64,000 bases of DNA from Torymus aiolomorphi (GCA_036365515.1 CM070876.1:131528394-131592393); one strand, 5' to 3'. Counted from the stretch's first letter, positions 49,981-61,145 are shown. Notes: a model not told the origin generated them from the sequence alone. Numbers and translations: made by a program.

Positions 49981-50874
49981 TTGTTTGGCTCGGAGTATTT
50001 AGTCGGGGCCATGGCGTCATCGGCGCATGGACGTAGGATGCGGAAGCTTCGCCGAAATCCGGGTGTGAGGGCTTTAGACGCCATAGTGACTCGACTGACC
50101 CCGCGATTATTAATTGAATTATTGGATTTAGATGGATTGAACACGGAGGGGACGCTCGACGAACTCCGCGATTGCCGACTTCGTTTTGACATACGTAAAG
50201 CTGACGCGACGTTGGACGTACCGGTTTATCGCGAGGATTTTCGTGGCGAGAATTTGCCTGCCACAACGGCGGATTTATTAACGCACATGTCGCGCGAAGA
50301 AATCCAACCGCCGTGGTTGAGCGACGCCGTGGCAACGAGGGTGGGAGTTAGTATTCACACGGAGAGGCGCGTGGAGGACGGGCCAAAATTGAGTGCGCCA
50401 CCGCCATATACCTCGGAGCATGTGGCTCCGAGTGAACCAGCGGAGGCGATTGCGCCAGATACGCCGACGTCGGAGTCGTCACGCATGTGGAATGCATTTA
50501 CTACACTACCACGTTTGTTTTTTCGTCGGGAATATCGTGAAGCATTGTCGCGAAGCGGAAACCACGTATTCGGGGAGGAGCGCGTCGGCATTAGCGAGGT
50601 TCGACGTGAGAATCCACGAAACGGTTTGGCTCAGTCGCGCTCGGATTTAAATGTACCTGTCGACAATGTACCCGTTGCACATGCACAAGGGTTGCGCTTT
50701 AGTAGTGCAAGCACGCCGACGGGTGGGCGCGACGTAACACCGGAGAAATGGAAAGGAATCGTGAGGCAAGCGTTGTTTCAGACATCCGGGGAGGGGGCGG
50801 AGCAACCAATGGTGGTATCGCGTAGCGAGTCGACTTTCTTGCACCTGCGAAGGTGTGATCGAGAGTCGAATTGA
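49981..50874 (+). CDS. Gag-like protein of the gag-only LTR element
   Basis: Frame of 297 codons; the likely start is MASSAHGRRMRKLRRNPG at about 50011. It continues with LIELLDLDGLNTEGTLDELR (SAP-like) and a Pro-rich middle, and ends RRCDRESN. Downstream, broken frames around 51414-51617 contain GHIASSC, the remains of a CCHC knuckle, so the original Gag was longer. No pol domains were found between 50875 and 52570. The stretches 48901-49980 and 51640-52570 show no gene. Confidence 0.55.
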   Translation: MFGSEYLVGAMASSAHGRRMRKLRRNPGVRALDAIVTRLTPRLLIELLDLDGLNTEGTLDELRDCRLRFDIRKADATLDVPVYREDFRGENLPATTADLLTHMSREEIQPPWLSDAVATRVGVSIHTERRVEDGPKLSAPPPYTSEHVAPSEPAEAIAPDTPTSESSRMWNAFTTLPRLFFRREYREALSRSGNHVFGEERVGISEVRRENPRNGLAQSRSDLNVPVDNVPVAHAQGLRFSSASTPTGGRDVTPEKWKGIVRQALFQTSGEGAEQPMVVSRSESTFLHLRRCDRESN

Positions 50875-52817
50875 GAGTCGTCGGCGACATTGTCGCGCGA
50901 TGTTTGAGAGACCGGGTCCTCGAGCTCCGTAAGCATACGATGAGCGCGAAATTGCAGCTAGCGGACCGGGCGCCGCTTTCTGCGGCATGGTGGCAGGGAG
51001 GACCGCACCGTACGCTGATATGGAGCAGCACGGCTGGTTGATGCTGTAGAAGCGCAGTGCGGAAGTCCTTGAAGCCATCCCGTGCGCATTTGCGGACCGC
51101 ACGCTGCAATGGTTACGTTCGGTTGCTCGTAGGACCGGGATTATTTAATCCGCAGGGGGAGTGAGCGCTGACAAACTGAGTCGACTGCAGGTATGGCAAT
51201 TGCAACCGTGCTCAGAGGCGCGTGGTGCTTCGGGAATTTTAACGCAGGTTGAATGGATGCGTGTTCCGGGCAAGCCGGTCACTAGAGAGGCGTGACAGTG
51301 GTGGCAGACTGGAAGCGAGAGAGGCTTTTGCAGGCTACGCTGCTGGTCACGTATTGAGTGCTACGGGCTGAGTCGGCAGCGTTTCAGCCAAAGGGCGTGA
51401 GCATGTCGCAGCCATGGGATGGAAGTATGTTGTTCGACGGTGTTCAGCGCAAGAGTCGCAAGTGCAACGCACCGATGTGATACGGGGTAGACAGGCGGGG
51501 CATATCGCGAGCTCTTGTCCGCAGAAGCGGAGCGCGGGTCTTAGAGACCGCGTGCTGGCCCGTCGAGCAATCTCCCAAGTCATGTTGGGCAGGGCGCAAG
51601 GAGCGTGGGACAGCTGACGGGAGGCGAGTGGGTAGAGGTGAGGATGCCGAGATACCTCCAGCCCAGGGTTGGTGGAGGTGATGGCATCAAGATACCTAAT
51701 ACCCAGGTTTCGGCTTTGGTGATGGTGGATTGTGTGTTATTGGTGAGGGTTTTGAGTCGATTGATCTCGACGACGTTCAGGCATCTATCGTGATAGTATG
51801 CGCTGGAACGTCGGAGATCGGTCGAATAAAGAGTAGCTAGAGCTGCGGAGAGCTTTGGCGCTGTAAGAGTGGGGTGTAGCTCCGCTGGACTACGGCAGGT
51901 GGTCAGACCTACGCCGAGCCTAGCGTTGAAGCCGCATCCGTTTGAGTGTCAACGGAAACGACCTGTCGGTCTTTTCCGATGGGGAAAGGAGGCCAGTCAT
52001 GAAGCGACCGGATGGATAAGTTGCAGGCGGCAGCTGATAGGAGTTGCGCAGGGATCGGAGCGTCTGGGTGGCTCGAACGCGGAAAACAAAAAATTTTTTT
52101 TTCGAGTTTGAACTCACTACCAGAGCTTCAACTGCAGTTAACACCAGCTGTGCCGCTGCGCAAGGTGGATGAGAGGTAAGTGACAAGACGGAGTGTGGCT
52201 CGTCTGTGTAAGACTGAGCCCTCCGTTAGCTAGAGAGCTCGACCTGCGGTCTGAGCTGGAGGACACAAGGTGCGAGATGGCGAGGCGTTAGTGTCGATGC
52301 ATTGCGAGAGTATGTCTGTGATATAGTGTATCGTCTGAGTGTGTAAGTGTGGTAAACGTAAAAGGAACTGGCAACTGCAGCAATGCGTGGCAATTGGAAC
52401 GTCCTAGTGTTCCAACCGCGTGACGTCAGGCAGTAATGTTAATATTATTATGTCTGAGTAATATATTTTGTTTTTTTTTATTGTGAGAGCGGGACCGACG
52501 GCCTAGTCGACACAGAGAAAGTATCGCTTAAGCTGCTCGTCTGCAGGAGATTCGCGGCTTGGAGGGGGGGCTGTGACGAGAAAAGCGCCGGTATGGGCGA
52601 ATTCCTTGTAGGACACAGAATACTCTCTCTGCCAAGGCCGTCGCTCTCGCACACACACAAATGTAGCCAAGCCTATGGTTTGTCCGAACCACGAGGGCGC
52701 TTACAAAACCAGCTATGCACTTCATAACGTTAAACTTCTGAAAAAATTCTATGAAACGTGCGAGACGTCTATGGATTGGGAGTAAATGCTTCATTCGTGT
52801 TTCTGACGTCATACGAG

Positions 52818-52970
52818 ATGGGTCAAAGCTCAAGTTCAATCCCTTATACTCCTCTTCTTGATTCTAAACAGGAGAAAAAAGAGGAATCTAAATGGAAAGA
52901 ATATTCTCAAAAATATTCCACGAATACTAATTCTCTACCCGAACGCGATAAGTATAAAAGATTAAAGTAG
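52818..52970 (+). CDS. Small putative N-myristoylated protein
   Basis: 50 codons, MGQSSSSIPYTPLLDSKQEK onward, Lys/Glu-rich, ending RDKYKRLK. The G-Q-S-S-S start fits the N-myristoylation rule. It is the last gene before the right terminal repeat. A perfect hairpin GTAGACATTTTGTCTAC (52967-52983) overlaps its stop. No family recognised; by analogy with other Gly-2 viral proteins it might be membrane-associated. Confidence 0.45.
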   Translation: MGQSSSSIPYTPLLDSKQEKKEESKWKEYSQKYSTNTNSLPERDKYKRLK

Positions 52971-53034
52971 ACATTTTGTCTACTAAACGCTCTGTGTAGG
53001 GATGTAACATGACATTATGCAGAATTAATCTTTA

Positions 53035-53298
53035 GTATGCGCTAGCTCATCGAGCTATACCGGGCTCGCTATGTAACGCACTGGACTCGAAAAATGTTGG
53101 GAGGATTCCCGAAAACGTGTGAGGTTTCTATCGTAGTAGAGTTAACGGGGCTCATAGAATTCTCAGCGTAACATTCGAAAATGCTATGAGAGTTCTGGCT
53201 CACTATGGGTTCACACGGCTCGTAGAATTCTACGCTCGACTCGAAAATGCTAAGAGAGTTCTGGCTCACTGAGCTAGAACTCTCTTAGCTTACCTACT
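53035..53298 (-). repeat. Right terminal inverted repeat of Polinton B (inner part)
   Basis: Reverse complement of 15305-15565: CTAGCTCATCGAGCTATACC near the inner end and CTCTTAGCTTACCTACT at the outer end. The outer 77 bp of this repeat is displaced to 54296-54372 by a MITE. Confidence 0.85.
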
Positions 53299-53304
53299 CA
53301 CTAA

Positions 53305-54295
53305 GAACGCTTCCGAACCTATGTGGAGTGGAATATTCGGACAATGATGAACCTTTCAGAACCTTGTTAAAAATAGATTTTTACTTTCAGTGCTATGAAT
53401 CGCCGAATTACGAAAGTCTTTTGTCTACAATAATTTTTTAAACGATTTATTTCTCTATTTAAAAAATTGTAAACCTATCCGATCCATCAAGTTCCTTTCC
53501 GAAATATTTAAGATGAAAATAATTTCTCTTTAGAATAACGAAGGTTTGAATGAAATACGTTGATTAGAGCAATAATAAACAATTTATAGATTTTCTGAAC
53601 CTTTCCGGTTTCATGCGAACCTTGAAAAATTAAACTATAATGTAATCCTTAACGATCTTATATGAAATTTTATCTATTATTATAAAGATACAAGATGTTG
53701 ATAGAAAAATAAAATACATAAAAATGCATAAGGAATCATTGAGAAAGCAAGTATAGCATAATATCATTTTGTTAGATTTTTTTTAAACCTTTATGAACCA
53801 TTACGAAAGTTTCTGGATTTTCATGAACTGTTACGAACTATATCGAAATCGATCGAATATCAATAAACCTTTATAAACCATTACGAAAGTTTCTGAATTG
53901 TCAACAACTGTTACAAACTATACCGAAATCGATCGAATATCAATAAACTTTTTCCCTTTGTCATAATATATAATTAATTCTAATAAGATTATCGTTTATA
54001 TATAAAATGATAATTATACATGAAGTATTTTTTTTATTTAAAACTTTATTATTGAACTTTATTATTGAAGTCCTGAATTGATCGTAATTCATTATACTTC
54101 AACACGATTTGAAACTTACTAATATCCAAGAACATGATGGTTCACCAAAGTCCTGAATTGATTGAACCAATCAATCTAAATAAATATACCAAATTATTTT
54201 ATCATAGCACTGAAAGTAAAAATCTATTTTTAGCAAGGTTCGGAAAGGTTCACAATTTTCCGGATATTCCACTCCACATAGGTTCCGAAGCGTCC
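53305..54295. mobile_element. 1-kb MITE inserted in the right Polinton repeat
   Basis: Terminal inverted repeats of about 95 bp: GAACGCTTCCGAACC with CTATGTGGAGTGGAATATTC on the left, their complement on the right (about 54198-54295). Flanks CTAA (53301-53304) and TTAA (54296-54299) suggest a TTAA target, piggyBac-like. Inside, an 80-bp unit with CCATTACGAAAGTTTCTG and CGAAATCGATCGAATATCAA is duplicated in tandem (about 53791-53950). No coding region. Confidence 0.75.
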
Positions 54296-54399
54296 TTAAT
54301 GGATCTGGAAGGATCGGAAAAAAAACCGTTCCGATTCATTTCGAACCTTAACGGGCATTTTAACCAGGAAAGAACCCACAAATGTATTTCACTGGGAAT

Positions 54400-54797
54400 T
54401 ACCATGTTTTATATTACAAAAAACAAGTTATTTCACAAATGCCAACTGTTTACTTCTCTGTGCTAATTTTTATTGTTTATTACAAATAGTTTTTTCACAC
54501 ATACACACATATAATAAACTAGTGTTCCAAGGTTCATCACATAAATTCTTGGATCCATACACGGAAAGAAGTAGGCAGCTCTATAGGCCGTGCAAAGCAA
54601 CAGCGCAAGCAGCGTGCTCTTTGTAGCGCGTGGGGGCGTGCGCGCAAGTCTATATGGCGTACATTTGAGCATCGAGCTGGAACGTGCATTTTGCAGGGCC
54701 GATCGGGGTGCAAACAGCATGCGCCAGCTTAACTGCGCAGTAGACGCACTATGGCTGGCAGCGCGGTAGCGCCCGGCGGCGCTCGGGCCCATCCCGC
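54400..54797. other. No supportable gene; GC-rich patch
   Basis: The minus-strand frame here (54463-54849) is Ala/Arg/Ser-rich and overlaps the foldback element; I see no domain in it. The local GC-rich patch (54590-54790) differs from its surroundings and may be a short insertion. Confidence 0.3.
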
Positions 54798-54977
54798 ATG
54801 TACACCCAATGAACATTGATTCGTGTGGAACGTGCCCCCTCAGTTTCAAAATCCTACAATCCCATTAGCTAATTCGGGTGTAACCATTAACCTTACATTG
54901 GAATTGTCCAATGGGATTCTAGCATTTTAAAACTGAGGAGGCACGTTCCACGCGAATCACTGTCCACTGGGTGTACG
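54798..54977. mobile_element. Foldback MITE, about 180 bp
   Basis: Arms of about 75 bp are reverse complements: GTACACCC...GGAACGTGCC then CTCAGTTT and AATCCCATT on the left; AATGGGATT, AAACTGAG, GGCACGTTCC and GGGTGTAC on the right. No coding sequence. Abuts the truncated end of the gypsy element. Confidence 0.7.
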
Positions 54978-55015
54978 TGACAGAGACATAGACGACATAG
55001 ACGATCGTCTATAGG

Positions 55016-57370
55016 CTATACTACTGTTATATAGAGCTTCCAGGATTTGCTGTCTTTCTTGTTTATTTGGTAGCTCCACTTTACCATAACACAACACAAC
55101 CTTGATCGGGGCGAGCCAAAGATCTCGATGAGGGTTTCCGTGAGAAGGCCAGGATCTAGAGAGTCCGTGGCGTCTCCTCTCCGGGAGATTCGTATGCTAA
55201 GCAAGTTTTTACGGAGTAATAGATTCCGTAGGTTTTTTAAACATTGTCTAAGTCCAGTCACATTAACGGGGTCATAATGCTTGTCTCCTATTATGAGCGA
55301 AAAAATATTGTGGTTTTTATATGGAGTGATCAGGATTTGTCCTATCTTAGCGCTTTTAGATTTCAAGCTTCTAATGTCTAAGGCTCCAATATCATGAAGT
55401 AATTGAGTGATTGAATTACTGCTTTCACAGTCTCTCGATAAGAAATGTACATAATTATCCCGATTATAAGTGAGGCATTGTCGCGATATAATGACATTAT
55501 TTCGTAATGGCAATGGCATTACTACATCTCTTTTCTGTTTTTCATCGCATGACTCCGATTGACAAGATATTGTCTCCTGTTGAGTCTGCGGGTCGACATA
55601 TTGATTCAAGGGTGAGTGTTGTTCTAACATGGACATAAAGAGTGTCAAGGCGTCTGTGGGGGGTTGAGTTAACTGCAAGGGTGCGTCCTGGCCTTCTTGC
55701 TCTTCTTGAATATTTTCCATTTGGGGAAAACGTGGGTTAGGACGAGATTCGGCAGCAAAAGGGGTACTCTGTCTCATGGGCGCACCTGTCTTGATCTGAG
55801 GTGTTGTAGAGATAGCCCGATGCGGAGGGTGAACAATAACGGAAGTATCAACATCGGCCGCATCTTCGGAGTCCTCTTCCTCACTGGCTATGTTAGATGC
55901 GTTAGTTTTTTCGGCTTCAGTTTGGATGGCTTCAGCAGCCCGTTCGACCATTTCTTGGATTCTTTGTGTTAAAACTGCATCAGAACATCCTTCTTCATCA
56001 TAAGGATCCATCTCAATCAGAGTATTACGGATGTCTTCATGGACGGTATTTCCTTCCGAAAAGTGAGAGGGAAGTTCAATAGGCACATTTTCCAGTTCTT
56101 CCTCCTCTATCTTCGTCTTTTCGTTATGAATTCTGAGGCTCTCTTCGAATTTCCGTGCGGATTCAAGTACTTCATCCGTGCTGATGGCAAAAGTTCCCAT
56201 TTCCTCTTCCTCTTCAGAGCTGCTAGGGACTGGAGTGAGTTGAATTTCCACTTCCTCTATATTTTCGGTCGACAATTCTTTCTGATCTGTCTCCTGACAA
56301 GGGGACTCACCTTTACCTTTCTCTTCACTAGTATCATCAATCCGTATTCCACTGTAACGGGGGTTGTACATCGGAGGTTTTGGATTATCGTTCGTTGCCT
56401 CGATACCGGTGGTTTCTACGTCGTCCGCATTATCGATAATTGAAGCTGACATAATGACCGAAGTTTGCCCGAATTGAGGTCCTAAAGAGACATCTATGGT
56501 CGACCGACGACCTTTCTTAGATATTGTCGGGGCAAGTTTAGGGGTGGAAGCTCTCTTAAGGCTTGATGATCCAGTGATTATGGGACGCCTTGGAGAATAT
56601 TTATCAGATTCATTATTTCTCTCAGATCTAATCCTAGTTCGTTGACGGGTTCTTTGGGCACTGTGGTCTAAAGGTGGAGCGGTTTTCCTGGTAGTGGCCC
56701 CAATTGGCCGTCTACAACCTCTATTTTTGATGGAGGTTCGTTGTGGATTCCTTTGAACACCAGACGCCCCAGCTTTTGTTTGACTAAGGCTCGATGTGGT
56801 AGGTCTAGGACCGTCCTTTAAAGGAGGTTTCTTCCGGTTTCCAGTCATCATCATAACTTTTAATTTATGAAGATTAAGATTGATGTCCTCTTCTGGCGGT
56901 TGATCCGTTGGGTTTCTCGATAAAGCATCAGCATTGCTGTTTAATTTTCCTGGTTTGTACTTAAAGGTATACTCGGTGAATTTGAACATCCACCTCATGA
57001 GTCGCTGGCCAGGGTCCTTACGACTATTCATCCAGTTAAGCGGTTCATGATCCGCTACCAGAGTAAACTTTCGACCTAAAAGATAAGGGTGAAAGTGACT
57101 CAGCGCATAAAGGACAGCCAGACACTCTTTCTCGGTGGTGCTATAATTACCCTCAGCCTTATTGAGAGTTCGCGAGAGGTAGGATACCGGATGATCAAAA
57201 CCATCTTTTTCTTGGCTTAATACAGCTCCTATGGCACCGTCAGAAGCATCTGTTGTCGATGTAAATGGTTTTTCAAAATTGGGGAATAATAGGATTGGGT
57301 AATTGCACAGGCATTCCTTGAGCTCAGAGAATGCGTTCTCTTGAATTTCTTCCCAATTGAATTCTCGATC
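55016..57370 (-). pseudogene. Gypsy RNase H plus long acidic region with macrodomain-like end
   Basis: RNase H: TTDASDGAIGAVLSQ, TTEKECLAVLYALSHF and VADHEPLNWMNSR, with KLNSNADALSRNP as its end (to about 56900). The frame then stays open for about 600 further codons: basic, then acidic and Ser/Thr/Pro-rich, then about 130 residues starting YVHFLSRDCESSNSITQLLH, with KIGQILITPYKNHNIFSLII, a Leu-rich helix, SIRISRRGDATDSLDPG and FGSPRSRLCCVMV. That order (HFLSxDC, G-I-IT, L-LII, ISR-GD-D) resembles a TARG1/OARD1-type macrodomain. No HHCC or DDE integrase follows. A TAA at 57371 separates it from RT. Confidence 0.6.
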
Positions 57371-58069
57371 TTATCGCTGTAAATCAAATAAGGGCTTCGC
57401 AATTTTTGAGAAGTCTTTAATAAATCGCCGATAGTAACCGGTTAGTCCCAAAAATTTACGAACATTCTTAACTCCTCTAGGGCGCGGAAAATCTCTTACT
57501 GCTTTAACCTTTTCCGGGTCAGGTTCGACTCCGCGTTTACTGATAATATGCCCCAGGAAGGCAACTTCCTTGCGGAGAAAATGAACCTTTTCAGGCTGCA
57601 AAACCAATTTGGAAAGCCGAGAAAAGAACTTCCGAACCCGTCGGTCATGTTCCCGTAACGAATTTGCGTGAATGATTACATCGTCCATGTAGACTAACAT
57701 TTCTTCACAATTAAGGCCTCTCTTAATTTGATCCATCATGCGTTGAAAAGTTGCGGGAGCATTTCTCAGTCCCATGGGCATTCTGTTAAATTCGTAATTT
57801 CCCCCTGGAGTAGAAAAAGCGGTCTTTCACTTGTCTTCGGGGGCCATTTTGATCTGGTGGAATCCAGATGCAAGATCAAAAACTTAAAAATACATAGCTC
57901 CTCCCAGTTGATCCAGGATGTCTGCAATGTTAGGGAGTGGATATGCATCTCCAACAGTTCTCTGATTTAAGTCGCGAAAATCAACGACCATCCGCCATCT
58001 TGGTTTTCCGCCAGCATCGGGTCGTTTTGGAACTATCCAGATAGGGGAATTACTCAGACTACTAGAGGG
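57371..58069 (-). pseudogene. Gypsy reverse transcriptase
   Basis: Upstream part in broken frames: PIWIVPKRPDAGGKPRWRMV and DLNQRTVGDAYPLPNIADIL near 57930-58050, with a stop and shifts around 57780-57900. Intact lower part: MPMGLRNAPATFQRMMDQI, LVYMDDVIIHANS (YMDD box), then VAFLGHIISKRGVEPDP and VRKFLGLTGYYRRFIKDFSK. All RT subdomains are present, but the gene is inactive. Confidence 0.85.
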
Positions 58070-59401
58070 TTAAATACCATCCTTCAGTTTCTTTTCAATG
58101 TCTTTGTCAATGAACTCTTTATGAATCATTGGATGACGATATTGTTTTGCATTAACGGGCAAATTATTTTCCGTTGGAATGTAATGTTCTACTAAATCAG
58201 TACAAGGCAATGGATCCCCTGGTAACAGAAAGCTATGCTCAAAATCTTGAATAAGATTTTGGACACTTGCTTGTTCTTCTTCGTTCAGATGATTCAAAGG
58301 AATGCTCTCTTTAAGCCGTACTACCCGGCTTTCTTTATCAATTACGGGATTATTGGGGCTAACTTCAACTTCATCTTCAGAACCGGGTTCGAAGTCAAGA
58401 GTAGCATATTCACAGGGAATTATCTCACAAGGGTCTCTATCTATGCTGACGTCTTCATCTCTACTGTTGATGGCAAACACATGACAAACACCGTCTTTAA
58501 GACGCACTACCCCTTTTCCCACATATGCATCTTCATATCCGACACCCATGCGAGGTAGATATCCTTCCTGAGTCCCTTTATTGATTATATTGACTCTAAC
58601 CACTTGTCGCGACCTTTTTGGTATGACGTATCGTATTGATTCTGGCCTAATAGTCTCTGTAGACGGTTCAAGCCCTACTAACGACTTTGAATCCTTGTTT
58701 TGCTCCAAGCTCGGGTTTCCCTCTTCCTGCGTTAATCTATCTACATCGGCGGTTTCGCAAAGATGAATAGCAGTTGAACTCATCATCAGTTGATCAGTAG
58801 TGGTGTCAATGAAAGGAATTGGATTCATAACATCCCCCTTTATCATCAGGGTGTTATAATGATATGAAATTATTGCCTGTTCTTGTTTCAAGTAATTCCG
58901 TCCAAGAACACCATCTTGAGAGATAGGAAAATCATTGTGCGTTACGAGAAATGTGATTGGACTACCCTTTATCGTAATTTCAACCACACCTAAAGTCGGT
59001 ACGATATGGGTACTAGTACCAACAAGGGGAATGGTATTATTAGTGTCGACTAGAACATTCGGATGAAGGGACCCTATTTTTATTAGATTAACGGCTGCGC
59101 CATTATCAATCATAAAATTAAGGTATGGTTGATGGCCTTCTGGAATCCGAAATAACACTACCGTGGGATCATCCTTTTTCTCATATTCTCTTCTAGCTGA
59201 CTCACAGGCACCAATCCGGACAAATTTGGTTCCGTTGTGCGGGTTAGATATACTTGTGGATTCGGCGGTTGTTGTTGTTGACTGGTGGAGAGTTGAGAAT
59301 TGGAAGTCGATTGCTGATTCTCTGGAGTGGACATTGGATTGAGAGTTTGGGTCAGATTCGTCGGAGGATTCGATGGATGATTTTCCGGGGAGTTCGAACA
59401 C
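58070..59401 (-). pseudogene. Gypsy protease region
   Basis: 443-codon frame with the aspartic-protease-like FMIDNGAAVNLIKIGSL (D-N-G-A in place of D-S/T-G) and a later GVLGRNYLKQEQAIISYH, which fits the ILGxD flap strand. It ends next to RT with KDIEKKLKDGI. The active-site triplet DNG is unusual: Asn replaces Ser/Thr, as seen in some insect gypsy groups. The upstream end overlaps the frame 59158-59499 (Pro/Gln/Ser-rich), which is the Gag-Pol linker. Confidence 0.7.
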
Positions 59402-59505
59402 GCCTGCTGCGACGGGGACGAGGTCGGAGGGCCAGGCGACGTCAGAGGGCCACTCATAAAACCCGACTGTAAAGAGGGGTTATTGGGATTAAGTAACAAA
59501 GGGTC

Positions 59506-60577
59506 TCAGAACCCCGGCAATCGAGAAGAGCTTTGTTGGAAGTTTCCGCGTCCTCCTCTGCCTCGTCGGACAAATCCTCCTCGATTTTGATTATATCCAT
59601 TTAACCCTTGAAAGTTGTAATTACCTTGAGACTGGTATCCTTGGTGAGTGTAGGGTGAATACGAATTTTGTCTATTTCCTTGATTCTTCTCTAGGGTTCC
59701 AGCTGCAAAATATCCCACAAACGGAGGACCGTGTTGTTCTTGGGGCGACTGCGGATAATCCTGAGCAACTGAAAACTCCTGGGACTGCTCAGGACACTGC
59801 CCATTATGTACTCCATCAAAATATCCCACATACGCAGGATTAGGATTCTGATATCCAGTGAAATTACCATAACTTGATTTTAGTTTAGGTCGTATATCAT
59901 GGGACACCTCGCTGCTCTCATTGAACCGAGTGCCATATTCAACATACCCCCATCCATCCGGAAGAATTCGAGATCGAATCCGGGACTCAATGCGAACCGC
60001 TTCCTGATAGGCTTCATCTAATGTTTTTGGATGAGACAAGTCAACGGCAGAACTTATGTGGGCAGGAAGTCCTCTAATAAAAATATCTACAGCCGCTTCC
60101 TGCATTGGAACCATCATGGCATCTTGATCCATTTCCCTTTTCTTCCTTTAAAGAATTCTCCGCCCCCATGAGTAAAATATTTAATTTATCTCTGAAATCT
60201 CCAACGGTGTCATCTTTCATCATTCGCAGTTCATTAAGTTGTGAACTATAATATGCGAAATTTTTTCCAGGAACGAATCGTTGTTTTAGGTGTTTAATTT
60301 ATGCGTCGACAGAATTGAAAGCAAACCCATAGGTACAATTACGAACCGATACTCGTAGTTTACTCAAGACCTTTTTCAAAAATGCATCAAGTTGATCGCC
60401 TGTAACATCAGAAGCAGCATTTCTTACATCTTGTATAAAATCCTTTAGGGGAATATTTTTTCCATCAAAGACGGGGATACCTGCAGCCGCCGCTTGCAGG
60501 CTCATGGTTTGCGCCATAGTAACCATAAGTATGGAACTATCGGCGACACCGTCCTGTTGTTGATTATCGTCCGGCAT
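59506..60577 (-). pseudogene. Gypsy Gag capsid region
   Basis: From 60577 (MPDDNQQQDGVADSSILMVT) with PVFDGKNIPLKDFIQDVRNA, TAA at about 60299, then FVPGKNFAYYSSQLNELRMM and TVGDFRDKLNILL, a shift near 60145 and FIRGLPAHISSAVDLSHPKT with EAYQEAVRIESRIRSR. The tail is Gln/Asn/Tyr-rich, then Arg/Gly-rich (FVRRGRGGRGNFQ) without a CCHC knuckle. These are Ty3-type capsid features. Confidence 0.7.
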
Positions 60578-60656
60578 TTTGCCAATTAACTTATCCCAAT
60601 CTTGATCTAGTCTTCAAATTTCACTTCCTCTATGACAGGCAAATAGTTTACTCAAT

Positions 60657-60935
60657 TCATAGATTATCAAATTTCGCTGTTAATCGACTTATGTCAGCTT
60701 CAACATTCTGAACACGTCGATCTAACAGGCGAATATCAACGTGAAACTTACCTAATAAAACTCTCACTATCCGATCAGATTTTGCTTTTTCTTCCTTGAT
60801 ATGTTCAATAGTTTCTCCCAAGGTTTTAATTTTCCTTACACTAAGAAAATTATGAGCACGAAGTAGGCCAATATCTTTTCGTAAATTGTCTACTTCATCA
60901 GTTAAGTATTCTATCCCACTAGTGAGATCGGCCAC
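60657..60935 (-). CDS. Coiled-coil leader frame of the gypsy element
   Basis: 92-codon frame MADLTSGIEYLTDEVDNLRK onward with regular heptad-like Leu/Ile spacing. It lies upstream of Gag and may be the Gag amino terminus, separated by stops near 60600-60650. Nothing else identifies it. Confidence 0.4.
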   Translation of the reverse strand: MADLTSGIEYLTDEVDNLRKDIGLLRAHNFLSVRKIKTLGETIEHIKEEKAKSDRIVRVLLGKFHVDIRLLDRRVQNVEADISRLTAKFDNL

Positions 60936-61105
60936 TCGATTAATTAACCTAGCTTCCGAAAAACAGCATTAAATTCCGGGACCATACTATAAGGTCATAT
61001 TCCACGAGCAACCTAGTATATTTGGGCTAAATTTTCCTATACGCAGAACGGATAACCCAGGGGACAGGGACTCGATAACGTATATGTATATAAGATATAA
61101 TAATA

Positions 61106-61142
<37 letters not shown>
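60936..61142. other. Upstream flank of the gypsy element and (TA)n
   Basis: No LTR recognised and no second copy of this sequence in the window. It ends in a TA microsatellite (about 61111-61142). Confidence 0.4.

Positions 61143-61145
<3 letters not shown>

Larger units (their letters stand above)
47997..52676 (+). mobile_element. Non-autonomous gag-only LTR retrotransposon
   Basis: 5' LTR 47997-48881 (TGTGACGAGAAAAGC...CGTTACA) is followed by the primer-binding-site-like TGGCGATCCTGCCAGGA (48884-48900). At the right end a purine tract GGAGGGGGGG (52561-52570) precedes a second copy of the LTR start (52572-52676), cut off after about 105 bp. No target duplication is visible, so the 3' LTR and some capsid codons were deleted together. 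There is no reverse transcriptase or integrase. A GA microsatellite lies at 48311-48346 inside the LTR. Confidence 0.8.
47003..52730 (+). pseudogene. Polinton B major capsid protein (double jelly roll), interrupted
   Basis: ATG 47003 starts MEEILNIQSPVTFYESVTHV. Family-like segments: IRIAIQHHDLCLLPSRSSIN, FEEIRYEINAIEIDKCKNVG, LTTLMKGWVSLN. A TGA at 47372-47374 sits where Trp is expected. The frame continues SIPLCMILGFAEDYRKI to a stop near 47500, then shifts (EIEWLMPYIFLSD), then SYRSWEFYEYPLLSSSLKH and SNVKLFLNLQCYPYGNLNLD up to YDMYANF. There an LTR element enters at 47997. Only about 15 recognisable codons (YGLSEPRGRL) resume after 52676, so the C-terminus is also truncated. Confidence 0.75.
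55016..60935 (-). mobile_element. Decayed gypsy element with macrodomain-like Pol extension
   Basis: Gag, protease, RT and RNase H follow in order from right to left on the minus strand. No LTR pair could be found, and no integrase lies between RNase H and the end at 55016. The element is probably truncated at its 3' side next to the foldback MITE. Confidence 0.75.

Noticed and set aside
54463..54849. 128-codon minus-strand frame
   Set aside because: It runs into the foldback MITE and shows no domain or codon bias.
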